Notes: a model not told the origin generated them from the letters alone. A stretch of DNA of 23,221 bases from Lentisphaeria bacterium (GCA_003526375.1 DPDG01000068.1:1-23221); one strand, 5' to 3'. Counted from the first letter of the stretch, positions 1-8,736 are shown. Numbers and translations are program-made.

Positions 1-1018
1 CCACAAATTCTGGTGAAGAGGCATAAAAATAAAAGGCGGAACCGCGAAAGAAGTCAAAAATCGTTTCGATCGCATTCGCATCCAGGCTCGCCCCCCACGG
101 AGTCCCCGCCAGTTTCGAGAGAATATTCAGCGAACCATTCGTTCCGTGAATCGGATAACCCCAGATCAGGCATTGACGTCCATGCCCCCAGCCCGCTCCG
201 TCGGCGGTAAACCCTTCAATCCAGAACGCTTTGTCATAAGTATTCTGCGAAACCTGTGAAATACTTCCGGCTGCGACTTTGCTCAGGACATCAATCATCT
301 CCGGCGAACTGTTGACCAGCGCCGCTTCCAGCAGAGGACGGTATGCGGTGGCATTGCCGCCGACCCACCAGACATGTTTCCGGAAACGGTCGACGCTGAC
401 AATATTCCGGTCGGTGGCATCACGCCGTACGGGCTGGCTCCATGCCTGAAAAGCAAGTTTTTTCAAAGCATCCGCGACTTCGGGATATTTTCCTGAAACC
501 ATATCATTGTAAAGGGCGAAGTAAATCCCGGATGCCGCGCCTGGAATTGCGAAACAGGAACCGTGAAAACGCCCGACGGTAATTCTGTTTCCCCGGTCAA
601 ACTCAATCGCGGCATAGTTGAGAACCGCTTTCCGGAGTTTCTCCGCAACAACGGAACGGTCCGCCGCGGGAATTCTGCCGTCACGCAAATCCAGCGCAAT
701 CACCTGAAGACGATTGAACGCCTCGACCAGCATATTCAGGACAGGCACCTGAATTTCAGTATAATCATACTTCGGGTTTCCCCAACCGTTCGCGCGATAT
801 TTCCGTTCCAGCTCCGAAAGGTCACGAAACGACCCGTTGTCATCCAGCAGCTTCAGGAATTCCGGCGTTTTCGAGCGCAGATTTCCGGCGATATACGGAG
901 TCCGGCGGGAAAACGACTCCCGCAGTCCGGCCACCGCCTCCTCTTTCGGCGTCGCACCGGCAAGACTTGCAGCAGCGACAGTTCCAAGCAGAAGAACCAT
1001 GGTTTTTCGATAAGTCAT
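1..1018 (-). CDS. Polysaccharide lyase family 8-like enzyme, secreted (3' part cut off by window edge)
   Basis: Only the first 339 codons are in the window and the frame stays open to base 1. The N-terminus is a signal peptide (MTYRKTMVLLLG..., cleavage probably near SLAGA-TP). The rest reads like the alpha/alpha-toroid catalytic domain of PL8 hyaluronate/chondroitin/xanthan lyases. A segment GGNATAYR supplies Asn222, and DGAGWGHGRQ...WGY supplies His279 and Tyr288. The His-to-Tyr spacing of nine is the one I recall for PL8 Asn/His/Tyr triads; the Asn-to-His spacing (57) is somewhat longer than the roughly 50 I recall. Expected role: beta-elimination of uronic-acid-containing polysaccharide outside the cytoplasm. 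The start lies 14 bases after the stop of the discoidin-repeat gene, so the two are probably co-transcribed. The substrate cannot be told from this fragment. The PL8 assignment is by motif only; a related toroid lyase family is the alternative. Confidence 0.72.
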   Translation of the reverse strand, partial: MTYRKTMVLLLGTVAAASLAGATPKEEAVAGLRESFSRRTPYIAGNLRSKTPEFLKLLDDNGSFRDLSELERKYRANGWGNPKYDYTEIQVPVLNMLVEAFNRLQVIALDLRDGRIPAADRSVVAEKLRKAVLNYAAIEFDRGNRITVGRFHGSCFAIPGAASGIYFALYNDMVSGKYPEVADALKKLAFQAWSQPVRRDATDRNIVSVDRFRKHVWWVGGNATAYRPLLEAALVNSSPEMIDVLSKVAAGSISQVSQNTYDKAFWIEGFTADGAGWGHGRQCLIWGYPIHGTNGSLNILSKLAGTPWGASLDANAIETIFDFFRGSAFYFYASSPEFV

Positions 1019-1032
1019 ATTCAACCCCGGAT

Positions 1033-2739
1033 TCAGCGTTTTTCAAGTTTGATTTCAGCGATCTGAAAGGAAGTGTCTCCCTGATTCGCCTGGAAACGGA
1101 TTCGGTAACTTTGGAATTTCCGGTCGTTCCTGAACGGGAATTCACGCGCGGCAAGACGTTCCGGAAAACCGGCGTCATCCGTCACGGTCAACAGGAGAAT
1201 CCATTTTCCGTCATTTCCCAGCCCTTCCAGCACCCAGCTCTTCGGATCACGTGCAGGAACGTCATTCGCCGAAGTCAATACCAGCGTATTGAACGCCTGC
1301 GCTTCAGGATATTTGATCTGCCATGCCATATCTTTCTTGAAAATACAGTTCCATTTCGTCTCTTTTCTGCCGTCGATGGAATTCTGGATACTTTCCGCGG
1401 CTTTCCCGGAATGTCCTGTGGGAGAAAAAATCACTGGGCAGCGATTCGCCCCTCCGGTAGCGGAAAGCTGAAGTTCCGCAAGCTGCACAGAGGCATCTCC
1501 GTGGCTCTCGGGAAAACGCACGCGATAGTGGGAATACGCCTTGTCATTGCGGAAGAAAAAGCTCCTGCTCATGAAACGTCTTTCGAACTGCGGCACCTCC
1601 CTGCCTTCCGCAACCGTCACATAGTTTCTGCCGTCAACACTGCCTTCCACAATCCAGCTTTTCGGGTCGCGCGCCGGGACATCGTTTGCCGAAACCAGCG
1701 TCAGAGTATCAAAAGCGGCAGGAGCATCCAGGGTCACGGAATAATCCGAGTTCGCCGGAGCATTCCATTTTGTGCCGAAATCACCGTCCGCCGCCATTTC
1801 CGGCGACTCCAGGGGGTTGCCTTTCCCGGCGGAGCTGACCGTCTGCACATTTCCCGCCGGATCAATCAGGTCGAACTTGATCTCCGCCAGTTGAAGACTG
1901 CCGTCGCCGCCATTTTCCAGAAAGCGGACCCGGTAATATTTATAAGCGCCGGAGTTGGAAAACGGAAAGCTGAAACTGGAGTGCCGCTCCGTGAATCCCG
2001 GGAAATCCTTGACTTCGCAGAGAGGAATCCAGCGTCCGTCCCCTTTTCCGCCCTCCACAATCCAGCTTTTCGGATCGCGTGCGGGAACGTCATTCGCCGC
2101 AGTCAAAGTCAGCATATTGAATGCGGCAGGTTCGGCAAGTTCTCCCTGCCAGACCATTCCCGGACGGAACGTGGTGCACCATTTGCTTTCGGTTCTGCCG
2201 TCCACAGAGTTGGCAATGCCCTCTCTTGCATTTCCGGAGTGCCCTGTAGGGGAAGCCGCCTGCATCGGAACATGAAGGGGCGCGGAGGCAAATTTAAGTT
2301 CGGCAATCTGAAGCGAAGTATCTCCGCAGGTTTCCAGAAAACGTACCCTGTAACAGGAATATGCCTCGCGATTGGAGAAACGGAACACATTCTTCTGGAA
2401 ACGTTCGCCCAGACCGTTCTGATTGAGAAAACGCCCGAGAGTCTTCCATGTCCTGCCGTCGGAACTTCCTTCCACCACCCAGCTGCCCGGATCGCGCGCA
2501 GGAACGTCATTCGCCGCAGTCAATTCCAACGAGTTGAAACACTGAGGCTGTTCCAGCTTTACCATGCAGCACATTCCCCGCTGGAACGGAGCATTCCATT
2601 TCGTCTCCGGTTTGCCGTCGATCAGCAGATCGATGGATTCGGATGTTTTGCCGTTGTGTCCCGTCGGGGATGAAATTTCCATTCCTGCCAGATGCCCCGC
2701 ACAAATCACAGCAGTCAGAAAGCCGATTACATGTTTCAT
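1033..2739 (-). CDS. Secreted protein of four tandem discoidin-like (F5/8 type C-like) repeats
   Basis: The product is 568 residues: a signal peptide (MKHVIGFLTAVICAGHLAG) and then four homologous modules at about residues 23-150, 161-290, 298-425 and 436-566, with nothing else. Each module starts with a SPTGHSG...DG..ETKW segment (degenerate in the third), carries ANDVPARDP (76-84, 215-223, 351-359, 491-499) followed by SW.VEG..DGR, and ends YRVRF...GD.S.Q.AE.K. This is the layout of F5/8 type C/discoidin-like carbohydrate-binding folds, and no catalytic domain is visible. The start was set at 2739 rather than five codons earlier because GGGAG lies eight bases upstream of this ATG. It leads the unit with the PL8-like gene and has the shared AraC-type upstream element. 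Likely job: binding glycan at the cell surface or outside the cell. This is inferred; the domain-family name is by pattern. Confidence 0.85.
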   Translation of the reverse strand: MKHVIGFLTAVICAGHLAGMEISSPTGHNGKTSESIDLLIDGKPETKWNAPFQRGMCCMVKLEQPQCFNSLELTAANDVPARDPGSWVVEGSSDGRTWKTLGRFLNQNGLGERFQKNVFRFSNREAYSCYRVRFLETCGDTSLQIAELKFASAPLHVPMQAASPTGHSGNAREGIANSVDGRTESKWCTTFRPGMVWQGELAEPAAFNMLTLTAANDVPARDPKSWIVEGGKGDGRWIPLCEVKDFPGFTERHSSFSFPFSNSGAYKYYRVRFLENGGDGSLQLAEIKFDLIDPAGNVQTVSSAGKGNPLESPEMAADGDFGTKWNAPANSDYSVTLDAPAAFDTLTLVSANDVPARDPKSWIVEGSVDGRNYVTVAEGREVPQFERRFMSRSFFFRNDKAYSHYRVRFPESHGDASVQLAELQLSATGGANRCPVIFSPTGHSGKAAESIQNSIDGRKETKWNCIFKKDMAWQIKYPEAQAFNTLVLTSANDVPARDPKSWVLEGLGNDGKWILLLTVTDDAGFPERLAAREFPFRNDRKFQSYRIRFQANQGDTSFQIAEIKLEKR

Positions 2740-2787
2740 TTCACATTCTCCCATAAGTTTGATTCTGCACTTGTTTTTCTATTTTTA

Positions 2788-2841
2788 ATTATATAATAAA
2801 ATATCCGAAAAACAATATGCAAAAATCGATATTTTGTATCT
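2788..2841 (-). promoter_or_regulatory. Promoter with shared two-part upstream element, copy 1
   Basis: On the minus strand, box A AGATACAAAA (2832-2841) is followed by box B GATTTTTGCAT (2817-2827) and then a TATAAT -10 box (2788-2793). The same boxes in the same order and near-identical spacing occur upstream of the GH123-like gene (8682-8736). From the first base of box A to the first base of TATAAT is 48 bases here and 49 there. No convincing -35 hexamer is present, which fits an activator-dependent promoter. The likely ligand is the AraC-family protein encoded at 8834-9628 (inference). Confidence 0.65.
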
Positions 2842-2902
2842 CTTCGTATTTTTTCATCATTTCCAGCGGCTCAGTCCCCTGTCTTTATCTTTCCGCATTA
2901 TC

Positions 2903-2920
2903 ACCTGTCAATTAACAGGT
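2903..2920. repeat. 6-bp inverted repeat ACCTGT-N6-ACAGGT
   Basis: A perfect inverted repeat with a six-base spacer, partly overlapped by the palindrome GTTATAAC just to its right. It lies between the terminator at 2941-2985 and the upstream element at 2788-2841. It could be an extra operator or a weak bidirectional hairpin; there is no T-tract to support a terminator. Confidence 0.35.
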
Positions 2921-2940
2921 TATAACTGACTCCACTAAAA

Positions 2941-2985
2941 TAAAGCCCTCTCATGCAACCGTTATCCGCCGAGAGGGTCTTTTAT
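2941..2985 (-). terminator. Rho-independent terminator of the hydrolase-MFS-hydrolase operon
   Basis: Arms CCCTCTC (2946-2952) and GAGAGGG (2971-2977) form a perfect 7-bp stem with an 18-base loop. On the minus strand the stem is followed by CTTTATTTT and preceded by AAAAGA. It lies 22 bases beyond the stop codon at 3008. The plus-strand side is followed by TCTTTTATCTT, so it could act in both directions. Confidence 0.7.
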
Positions 2986-3007
2986 CTTCAATGTTCGATG
3001 TTTTCCG

Positions 3008-4576
3008 TTACCGCTTCAATATCTCCGAAGCATAAAAACGCCCTTCATCGGGGGCAAGGGAATAGTCCAGTTTCCCGCCATTCAGGCGAACCGGAGTTTC
3101 ATTGTCACGATAAAGGACGGAGGGAGCCCCCGGCAGTTCCAGCGTGCCGGAAACCGGCTGTTTGCTCACGTTCACAAGAATCAGAATGCTCTTCCCGTCA
3201 ACTTTCTTGAATCCATACCAGAGATTCCCTTCCCGTTTCAGTTGCGCTCCATGTGTAAATCCGTTGAAATAAGGGGCAAATGCCTTGACCTCTTTCATGG
3301 TGCGGGTAAATTCGGCACGGTTCTTTTTCGGATTGAAAACCGTGTAGATACCCCAGCGGGGATTCAGCTTCTGATCGCTGTAAAGCCAGTAAATCAGACC
3401 GTTGGCGCCGCTCAGAATACTGACGGCAACCTGCCCGCGCATCCGTTCGATGGAGCCGGGATAGGTGGCGGTCGGCTTTTTAAACGGCTTGTCGGGATTG
3501 TTTACCACGCTCAATGCACGGCGTTCGGCGTCTTGATATTCCGGTGAATCCTTCGGATAATCGCCGCGTTTTTTGCCATTCACGACCTCATCGTAGAAGG
3601 AATTGGGATTCAGCGATCCCTGCGATTCGATTCCGAATGCGGAGTCATGGGTATTCAGGATCGGGAGATACTGCATGTTGTGCCACTGTTCCGCGGCATT
3701 CCTGCGGTATTCGGAGGAGGTTTTCGCCATGCCGGCGGCATGGCCATGGTACCACTGGGGAATATCCACATCCACACTGTCCTGAAACTTGCCCTGGTAC
3801 CAGCTTGAGCTGACGACATTATGATAAGGGTCCAGTTTGCGGATCATGTCATTGAAAAAGGTCAGTTGTTCCACATCCACGCCGAAAATGCCCGGTTCAT
3901 CGAAAAGATACCACCAGTAAGTCGCCGGATGGTTCATGTATTTGACGACACGTTCCATGACGGGCTTGTAATCGGATGCGGCAATCCGCAGATGTTGCAG
4001 ATGAATCATTGCATAACCGTTGACGGAATGGACCGCGTCAAGAAATTCCTTCATCGGGTACTGATCCTCCATACGTGTCATTGTGTAATTGTGAAACACG
4101 TTGAATCCGAACTTCGCGGCATCCCGGATCTGCCGGATGTCCACGGCAAAAATCGCCAGCGGAGTAAACGGTTTTCCGTTCACCAGAGAGATTTCATTGC
4201 TGTAATCCCCGACCGTCGGAATGTATTTGTAATGGGAAACATACATTGTGTAATCCCGTCCGTCCGCACGCACCGTTACTTCATTCAGCCCCTCGCGCCA
4301 CCCATTTTCCGGGCGCAGGGACACCGTGACACCGTTCCGGTACCAGCGGTTCGGCTTCCCGTTCACCAGCACCTTTTCAATCTTTCCGGCAAACGCGCCG
4401 CGGCTGAAATCAATCATGGAATGGGAACGCACCGCATGATTGAAATCAACAGTCTCTCTCAACTGCCGGATTTTCTCCACTGCGGTTTTCGGGGCAGCTT
4501 TCGCTTCGTCAAGCGCCGACGCACAGCCTGCCGCAAACAACGCGGCTGCGCAGAAAACAATCCATCTCTTTTTCAC
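3008..4576 (-). CDS. Exported TIM-barrel glycoside hydrolase-like protein, possible lipoprotein
   Basis: 522 residues from a GTG start. That start is chosen because AAAGGAGG lies seven bases upstream and it puts a signal peptide at the very N-terminus; the upstream ATG would overlap the MFS gene. MKKRWIVFCAAALFAAGC resembles a lipobox with Cys18, though Ala rather than Leu sits at -3, so ordinary type I cleavage is possible. Residues about 65-115 look like a small beta domain (VLVNGKPNRWYRNG). Residues about 125-440 look like a (beta/alpha)8 barrel, with YWWYLFDEPG (Glu227, likely acid/base) and GANGLIYWLYSD late in the barrel. A C-terminal beta domain follows. It is the last gene of a three-gene operon, 17 bases after the MFS stop. 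I do not recognise a specific GH family. The gene at 10793-12673 has a similar layout. Confidence 0.75.
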   Translation of the reverse strand: MKKRWIVFCAAALFAAGCASALDEAKAAPKTAVEKIRQLRETVDFNHAVRSHSMIDFSRGAFAGKIEKVLVNGKPNRWYRNGVTVSLRPENGWREGLNEVTVRADGRDYTMYVSHYKYIPTVGDYSNEISLVNGKPFTPLAIFAVDIRQIRDAAKFGFNVFHNYTMTRMEDQYPMKEFLDAVHSVNGYAMIHLQHLRIAASDYKPVMERVVKYMNHPATYWWYLFDEPGIFGVDVEQLTFFNDMIRKLDPYHNVVSSSWYQGKFQDSVDVDIPQWYHGHAAGMAKTSSEYRRNAAEQWHNMQYLPILNTHDSAFGIESQGSLNPNSFYDEVVNGKKRGDYPKDSPEYQDAERRALSVVNNPDKPFKKPTATYPGSIERMRGQVAVSILSGANGLIYWLYSDQKLNPRWGIYTVFNPKKNRAEFTRTMKEVKAFAPYFNGFTHGAQLKREGNLWYGFKKVDGKSILILVNVSKQPVSGTLELPGAPSVLYRDNETPVRLNGGKLDYSLAPDEGRFYASEILKR

Positions 4577-4593
4577 CTCTTGTCCTCCTTTTG

Positions 4594-6003
4594 TTAATCT
4601 GTCGGCGGAGCCACGTAATGCTCCGCTCCGCCATATTGTTTCCATTTGATGTAAACATAGATCAGAGACACCGTCGCGGCAATCGTGAACAGCGTGTCCC
4701 AGACAAAAATAAAACGATAGCCGAAAAGATCAATCGCAATCCCGCCCAGATAATTCGCAAAGATCAGCAAGGCGGAATTCAGCATTGCATTCGCACTGCA
4801 GAACTGTCCGTATTTCTCCGGCGGGAACAGTGCGACGAACACAGGGCCGTTGCTGACATTCTGAATCGCATAGACGGCAATAATCGCAATGCCGACCGTA
4901 AAGAAAGAGTGATAGTCAAATACAAAATAATATCCCCAGATATTTGCAAGAATCACAATGACGCCGCTGGCAAGAAACACCCGCAAAGGATGAATCTTGT
5001 CCATGATCCAGCCGGTAAGCATGATGACTCCCATGGAAACAAACGCCCCGACAGCCATCACTTTGCCGTACTGCGCCGCGTCCATGCCCAGTTCCCTGGT
5101 GGCAAACAACAGATTGAATACCTGGCGGCATGTCGTCGATGCATTGTTGAGCGCCGTTCCGAGAAACAGAAAAATGAAAAAAGGATGACGGTAACACTGC
5201 CGGAAATAGAGCGCAACCCAGTTGTAAATGCGGAGCCAGAGAGGCAGCCCCTCGTTTTCAGGACGTTCCGCCGGCGGGTACTTCCCCTCCTTCACAAAAA
5301 CGCACATCAGCATGAACGTCACAAAATAGGCAATCCCGACCACGGTATAGACCCACGGCAGATGATCCGTCACCGAAGGCATCACCCAGAGATTGAACAC
5401 CAGTTGCGTAACCATTCCCCCGATATTCATCGCCGCCATATAACGCCCGATGAAACGATGCGGAATCACATCGGCAAAAATATAATAATAAATCGAACCG
5501 ACAATCAGGTTGAAGAACTGAAAAAGAACGGCACAGAACGCAAGCAGCAGAATGCCGAGTGTCTGAAGCCTGACAGACGGCAGAAAACCGGCGCCATGCA
5601 GGAGTTCCGCAATCTGAGGCGTCCATCCGAGCAGGATCACGAATCCGGCAACGAACGGAGTCGCCGTCACAAGAAACGGAATCCTCCTGCCCCACCGTGT
5701 GCGTGTCCGGTCACTGGTCGTCGAAAGAATCGGATTCATTATGAAATTCATTGCGGAAGGAATGCTCCCGACGATCAATCCGATCGTCGCTCCGGAAGCA
5801 TCGAACTGCGAAAGCGAGAGCGGCAGCACCGTCGGCACCATCATCCACGCCAGCAGCCCGAAACAGCTTCCGCCGAGAATCAGCCAGAAGCTGACTCCAA
5901 TCACTCCCAGCAGAGAATAGCGCAATGTCCCTACGGTATAAGGGCGCGCAGGATCGGGTTCCGGCATGGGGGGAACTCCGCCGGCTGTCAAGTTCTGTTC
6001 CAT
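4594..6003 (-). CDS. MFS sugar transporter, GPH-like
   Basis: 469 residues with about twelve hydrophobic segments spread along the whole length. The conserved cytoplasmic loop SDRTRTRWGRRIPFL (about residues 97-111) is a version of the MFS motif seen in sugar:cation symporters of GPH type. Expected role: import across the inner membrane of mono- or oligosaccharide made by the flanking hydrolases. AAGGAG lies ten bases upstream of the ATG and overlaps the end of the previous gene (14-base gap). Placement between two exported hydrolases makes a glycan product the likeliest cargo (inference). No SusC/SusD-like outer-membrane pair is present in the window. Confidence 0.85.
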   Translation of the reverse strand: MEQNLTAGGVPPMPEPDPARPYTVGTLRYSLLGVIGVSFWLILGGSCFGLLAWMMVPTVLPLSLSQFDASGATIGLIVGSIPSAMNFIMNPILSTTSDRTRTRWGRRIPFLVTATPFVAGFVILLGWTPQIAELLHGAGFLPSVRLQTLGILLLAFCAVLFQFFNLIVGSIYYYIFADVIPHRFIGRYMAAMNIGGMVTQLVFNLWVMPSVTDHLPWVYTVVGIAYFVTFMLMCVFVKEGKYPPAERPENEGLPLWLRIYNWVALYFRQCYRHPFFIFLFLGTALNNASTTCRQVFNLLFATRELGMDAAQYGKVMAVGAFVSMGVIMLTGWIMDKIHPLRVFLASGVIVILANIWGYYFVFDYHSFFTVGIAIIAVYAIQNVSNGPVFVALFPPEKYGQFCSANAMLNSALLIFANYLGGIAIDLFGYRFIFVWDTLFTIAATVSLIYVYIKWKQYGGAEHYVAPPTD

Positions 6004-6017
6004 GAAAAATCAGCTCC

Positions 6018-8627
6018 TTATTTCGCGATACGCTGCGCAGCGGCGCGTTTTTCAAGTTCGGCAAGAAACTCCCGCCGGATTTCCAGAAAACGCCGGGGAT
6101 CGGTCTCAAAATTCACCATGTCACCGGCAAGGCGTTCCGTGTATCTGCGGGCATCGCCGCCGAGTTTCTCATAAAGCTTGAACGCATCGAAATCCTCGGC
6201 GATCTCGCGGGACTGCTCCCAGCGCATGGAACTGATGATTTCAGTCGTATCAGGGTCAAAATAAATCTGGAAACCTTCGCCGGGACCATAGCCGTCCACA
6301 AAAGAATCCTGATAGGGATTGCTTTTCTTATCCCACGCCCAGGCCCATGACCATTGGTTGAAACCTTCACAGCCGAGGTTATAACAGATCGCCCCCATCG
6401 TGCGCGTGCACAGCAGGGAACGGTCAAGATAGCTTGAAAAATTATTATAGATGATAACGCGGCGTCCCTGTGCCGTGGCTTTGCGGATTGCGGCATCCAT
6501 CCCTTCATTGGCGGTCCATCCGGGAACCGCAATCTCCACATCCGGATACTGTTCGATCAATCCCGTATGGGTCAGAGTATTCATATAGATCAGTTCCGGC
6601 GCAATTTTCCTGAGGTGTTTGTAAACTTCCTTTCCATTGGCGAACATCACCGGATCGGGTTCATCACGGTAGATGAACTGGAATTGCCCGATCCATCCCT
6701 TCTCCTTCAGATGGCTTACAAGGTTACGCAGGACTTTGACCGCAAATGCGTGAAATTCAGGATCGTCAAGATTCCAGTAACGTTTGCGCAGATCGGCGGT
6801 CTTTCCGTATGGATCATACCTGACTTTGCCGTCACGCCCGTAAAGCGGTGCGTCCAGAGGAATATCGGCAGACATCACGCGCCAGTTGCCTTTGCCGTAA
6901 ACCTTGTCCAAAAGTTCCGGGAAACGGTCGAAAGTGGAATAATCAATCTCAACGCCCCCTTTGCCGTCATCGACAATGCGGATGCGGTTGCGGATTTCCC
7001 ATAAGGATGGGTCTCCGAAATTATACGCGCGGTGCTCCTTCATATTATGCAGGATTTTCTCAAAAAGCTCCCAGTAGCGCGGATCTTTGAAATCAGGCAG
7101 TCTTGTAAATCCCGCCAGGTTCGCCAGCGGCTGTGCGGAACCCCAGGAGCCGAGACGGAACACCGGAACCTCCGGCAGGACCGCATTATAAACCCGCATC
7201 TCCACCTCCAGCGGCAAAGTGCCGAACATGGTCTGAACCTCAACCTTGCCACGGTAGATCCCCGCCTTTGCATCCGCCGGGATACGGACCGTCAGCCAGA
7301 CAGGCTGCGATTTTCCCGGTTCCAGCATCGTTTTCTCGTCGGGGCTCAGCAGATCGGGGAAAGTTGCGGGCGCCATGCGCAGAAGCGGGCTCTTCGGGTT
7401 GCGGTAGAAGCGGGCGGTATTCTGCGAGGCATAGATCTCTTTCACAAAGTAAGAAGAAAGTTCCGTCAGGCGCGCCGCGGGATCGGATTCATGAACCAGG
7501 GGATTGAGCTTGATGCGGACAGGGCCGCGGTATTCAAGAGAACTGATCACGAACTGTCCCGGCTCATACTCGTTACGGCAGGCATCCAGGCGGATTTTTC
7601 CGGAAACATCGCCGTCCGGCAGAAGCTGGTCGTTGAATATATTGTCCAGCGCCGTCGCCCCCCAGACAAGCGGCTGCCTCGCATCCGCACTCCTGTTGAT
7701 TCTGCGCAGACGTTCCTTATCCAGCTCGTTGCGGAAAACTTTCGCTTCCGCGGACAGCGTTTCCAATGTCCGCATCGACTTCCGGAGCTCCGTCCCGCGA
7801 ACCGCCAGCGGGACAGCCGACAGACAGGAGGATATTTTTTCATAATTCTGTTTCAGTTTCCCCGGAAGCCTGTCTGCCTGCCTCCTGGCGGGAGCCAGCA
7901 TTTTGACGATCATGTTCCGGCGGAACTCCAGCTCCGGATTGTTCTGGGGAGTTTTGATCAGGCGTTTGAACTCATTCCCGATTTCAGCGGCGGATAACAC
8001 CGCATTGTAAATCTTCACATCATCAATCACACCGTGAAAACCGCCAAGGTCTTTGCCGCTCAAAGAACCGATCGCAAGTGTGGCTCCGGCATTCAGTTTT
8101 ACAGGTTTCGGAAGTTTCATGCTCCGGGTAATTTTTCCGTCAACATACTCGCGGGCTTCATTTCCGAGGATCACCAGTGCGCCGAGATGCCAAAGCCCGT
8201 CCGACCAGTCATCGCCGGCAGTATCGCGGGGCAGAACGGATACAAGCTTATTGCTGTCCACGCCGAACCTCCATCCCTCTCCGGTTGCGGGATTCTCTGC
8301 GCTCGCGATAATGCGCAGTCCCATCGGATGCGTGGATTTGAACCAGACAAGCAAAGTCATGCCCTTCGTCTCATCCATTTCCGGCATCGGACCGCAGAAC
8401 ACCGAATTTGTTGCGCCGTCCAGCAGGATGCCGCTTCCCTGAAGGGTCGGCGCCCATGCCACCGGACCGCGGAACTTCCCGTGTCCGGCACGCCCCTGAC
8501 GGTTATGGACAACAGAACCGGAACCCTCATTCAAATCATAATGCCCGATCAGGGCGGGCAGGTCGGCGGCAAGACAGGAAAACGCCAGCATGGACGCTAT
8601 TCCCGCGAATATTTTCTTTTGTTTCAT
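6018..8627 (-). CDS. Secreted LamG + GH123/DUF4091-type glycoside hydrolase
   Basis: 869 residues; the ATG at 8627 is chosen over one nine codons earlier because GAGG precedes it by six bases. Order: signal peptide (1-20); LamG/concanavalin-like domain (about 22-222, with IDDVKIYNAVLSAAEI near its end); a charged helical linker (about 225-315); a beta-sandwich with NEYEPGQFVISS (352-363); a TIM barrel (about 485-800) with RDEP (Asp655-Glu656); and the DUF4091 signature SMRWEQSREIAEDFDAF near 800-815. GH123 N-acetyl-beta-galactosaminidases use an adjacent Asp-Glu pair in substrate-assisted catalysis, which fits this motif. DUF4091 proteins at large are biochemically diverse, so the substrate is unproven. 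It is first in the operon with the MFS and lipoprotein-like hydrolase, behind a promoter shared in design with the discoidin/PL8 unit. Confidence 0.85.
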   Translation of the reverse strand: MKQKKIFAGIASMLAFSCLAADLPALIGHYDLNEGSGSVVHNRQGRAGHGKFRGPVAWAPTLQGSGILLDGATNSVFCGPMPEMDETKGMTLLVWFKSTHPMGLRIIASAENPATGEGWRFGVDSNKLVSVLPRDTAGDDWSDGLWHLGALVILGNEAREYVDGKITRSMKLPKPVKLNAGATLAIGSLSGKDLGGFHGVIDDVKIYNAVLSAAEIGNEFKRLIKTPQNNPELEFRRNMIVKMLAPARRQADRLPGKLKQNYEKISSCLSAVPLAVRGTELRKSMRTLETLSAEAKVFRNELDKERLRRINRSADARQPLVWGATALDNIFNDQLLPDGDVSGKIRLDACRNEYEPGQFVISSLEYRGPVRIKLNPLVHESDPAARLTELSSYFVKEIYASQNTARFYRNPKSPLLRMAPATFPDLLSPDEKTMLEPGKSQPVWLTVRIPADAKAGIYRGKVEVQTMFGTLPLEVEMRVYNAVLPEVPVFRLGSWGSAQPLANLAGFTRLPDFKDPRYWELFEKILHNMKEHRAYNFGDPSLWEIRNRIRIVDDGKGGVEIDYSTFDRFPELLDKVYGKGNWRVMSADIPLDAPLYGRDGKVRYDPYGKTADLRKRYWNLDDPEFHAFAVKVLRNLVSHLKEKGWIGQFQFIYRDEPDPVMFANGKEVYKHLRKIAPELIYMNTLTHTGLIEQYPDVEIAVPGWTANEGMDAAIRKATAQGRRVIIYNNFSSYLDRSLLCTRTMGAICYNLGCEGFNQWSWAWAWDKKSNPYQDSFVDGYGPGEGFQIYFDPDTTEIISSMRWEQSREIAEDFDAFKLYEKLGGDARRYTERLAGDMVNFETDPRRFLEIRREFLAELEKRAAAQRIAK

Positions 8628-8681
8628 TGCATACCTCTTTTTTTCCGGAATCATAAATTTTCCGATCTTGTTTTTTTATTT

Positions 8682-8736
8682 ATTATACTCGATTTTTCCT
8701 GTTTCCGGAATGCACAAAATCAACTTTTTTGTATCT
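8682..8736 (-). promoter_or_regulatory. Promoter with shared two-part upstream element, copy 2
   Basis: On the minus strand, AGATACAAAA (8727-8736) is followed by GATTTTGTGCAT (8710-8721) and by TATAAT (8682-8687). The order and spacing match the element at 2788-2841, with one extra base in box B that also shifts the -10 by one. It drives the GH123/MFS/hydrolase operon and sits in the divergent gap shared with the AraC-family gene. Confidence 0.65.

Noticed and set aside
967..2673. Open 568-codon plus-strand frame opposite the discoidin-repeat gene
   Set aside because: It mirrors the repeats of the minus-strand gene, shows no family features and has no ribosome-binding site; the minus strand encodes a clear secreted protein.
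1033..2739. DNA-level tandem repeats that might be an assembly artefact or mobile element
   Set aside because: The copies are diverged at DNA level and all four keep the reading frame and protein motifs, as expected for ancient domain duplication.
4591..6174. Open 527-codon plus-strand frame opposite the MFS gene
   Set aside because: Composition is rich in Arg, His and Gln as expected for an antisense shadow; the minus strand gives a coherent membrane transporter.
7032..7997. Open 321-codon plus-strand frame opposite the GH123-like gene
   Set aside because: Antisense shadow of a gene with recognisable domains and signal peptide.
8643..8710. Two TTTCCGGAAT palindromes flanking the GH123-like promoter
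   Set aside because: TTCCGGAA-like strings are frequent across this window, including inside coding regions and a terminator, so an operator role is not supported.
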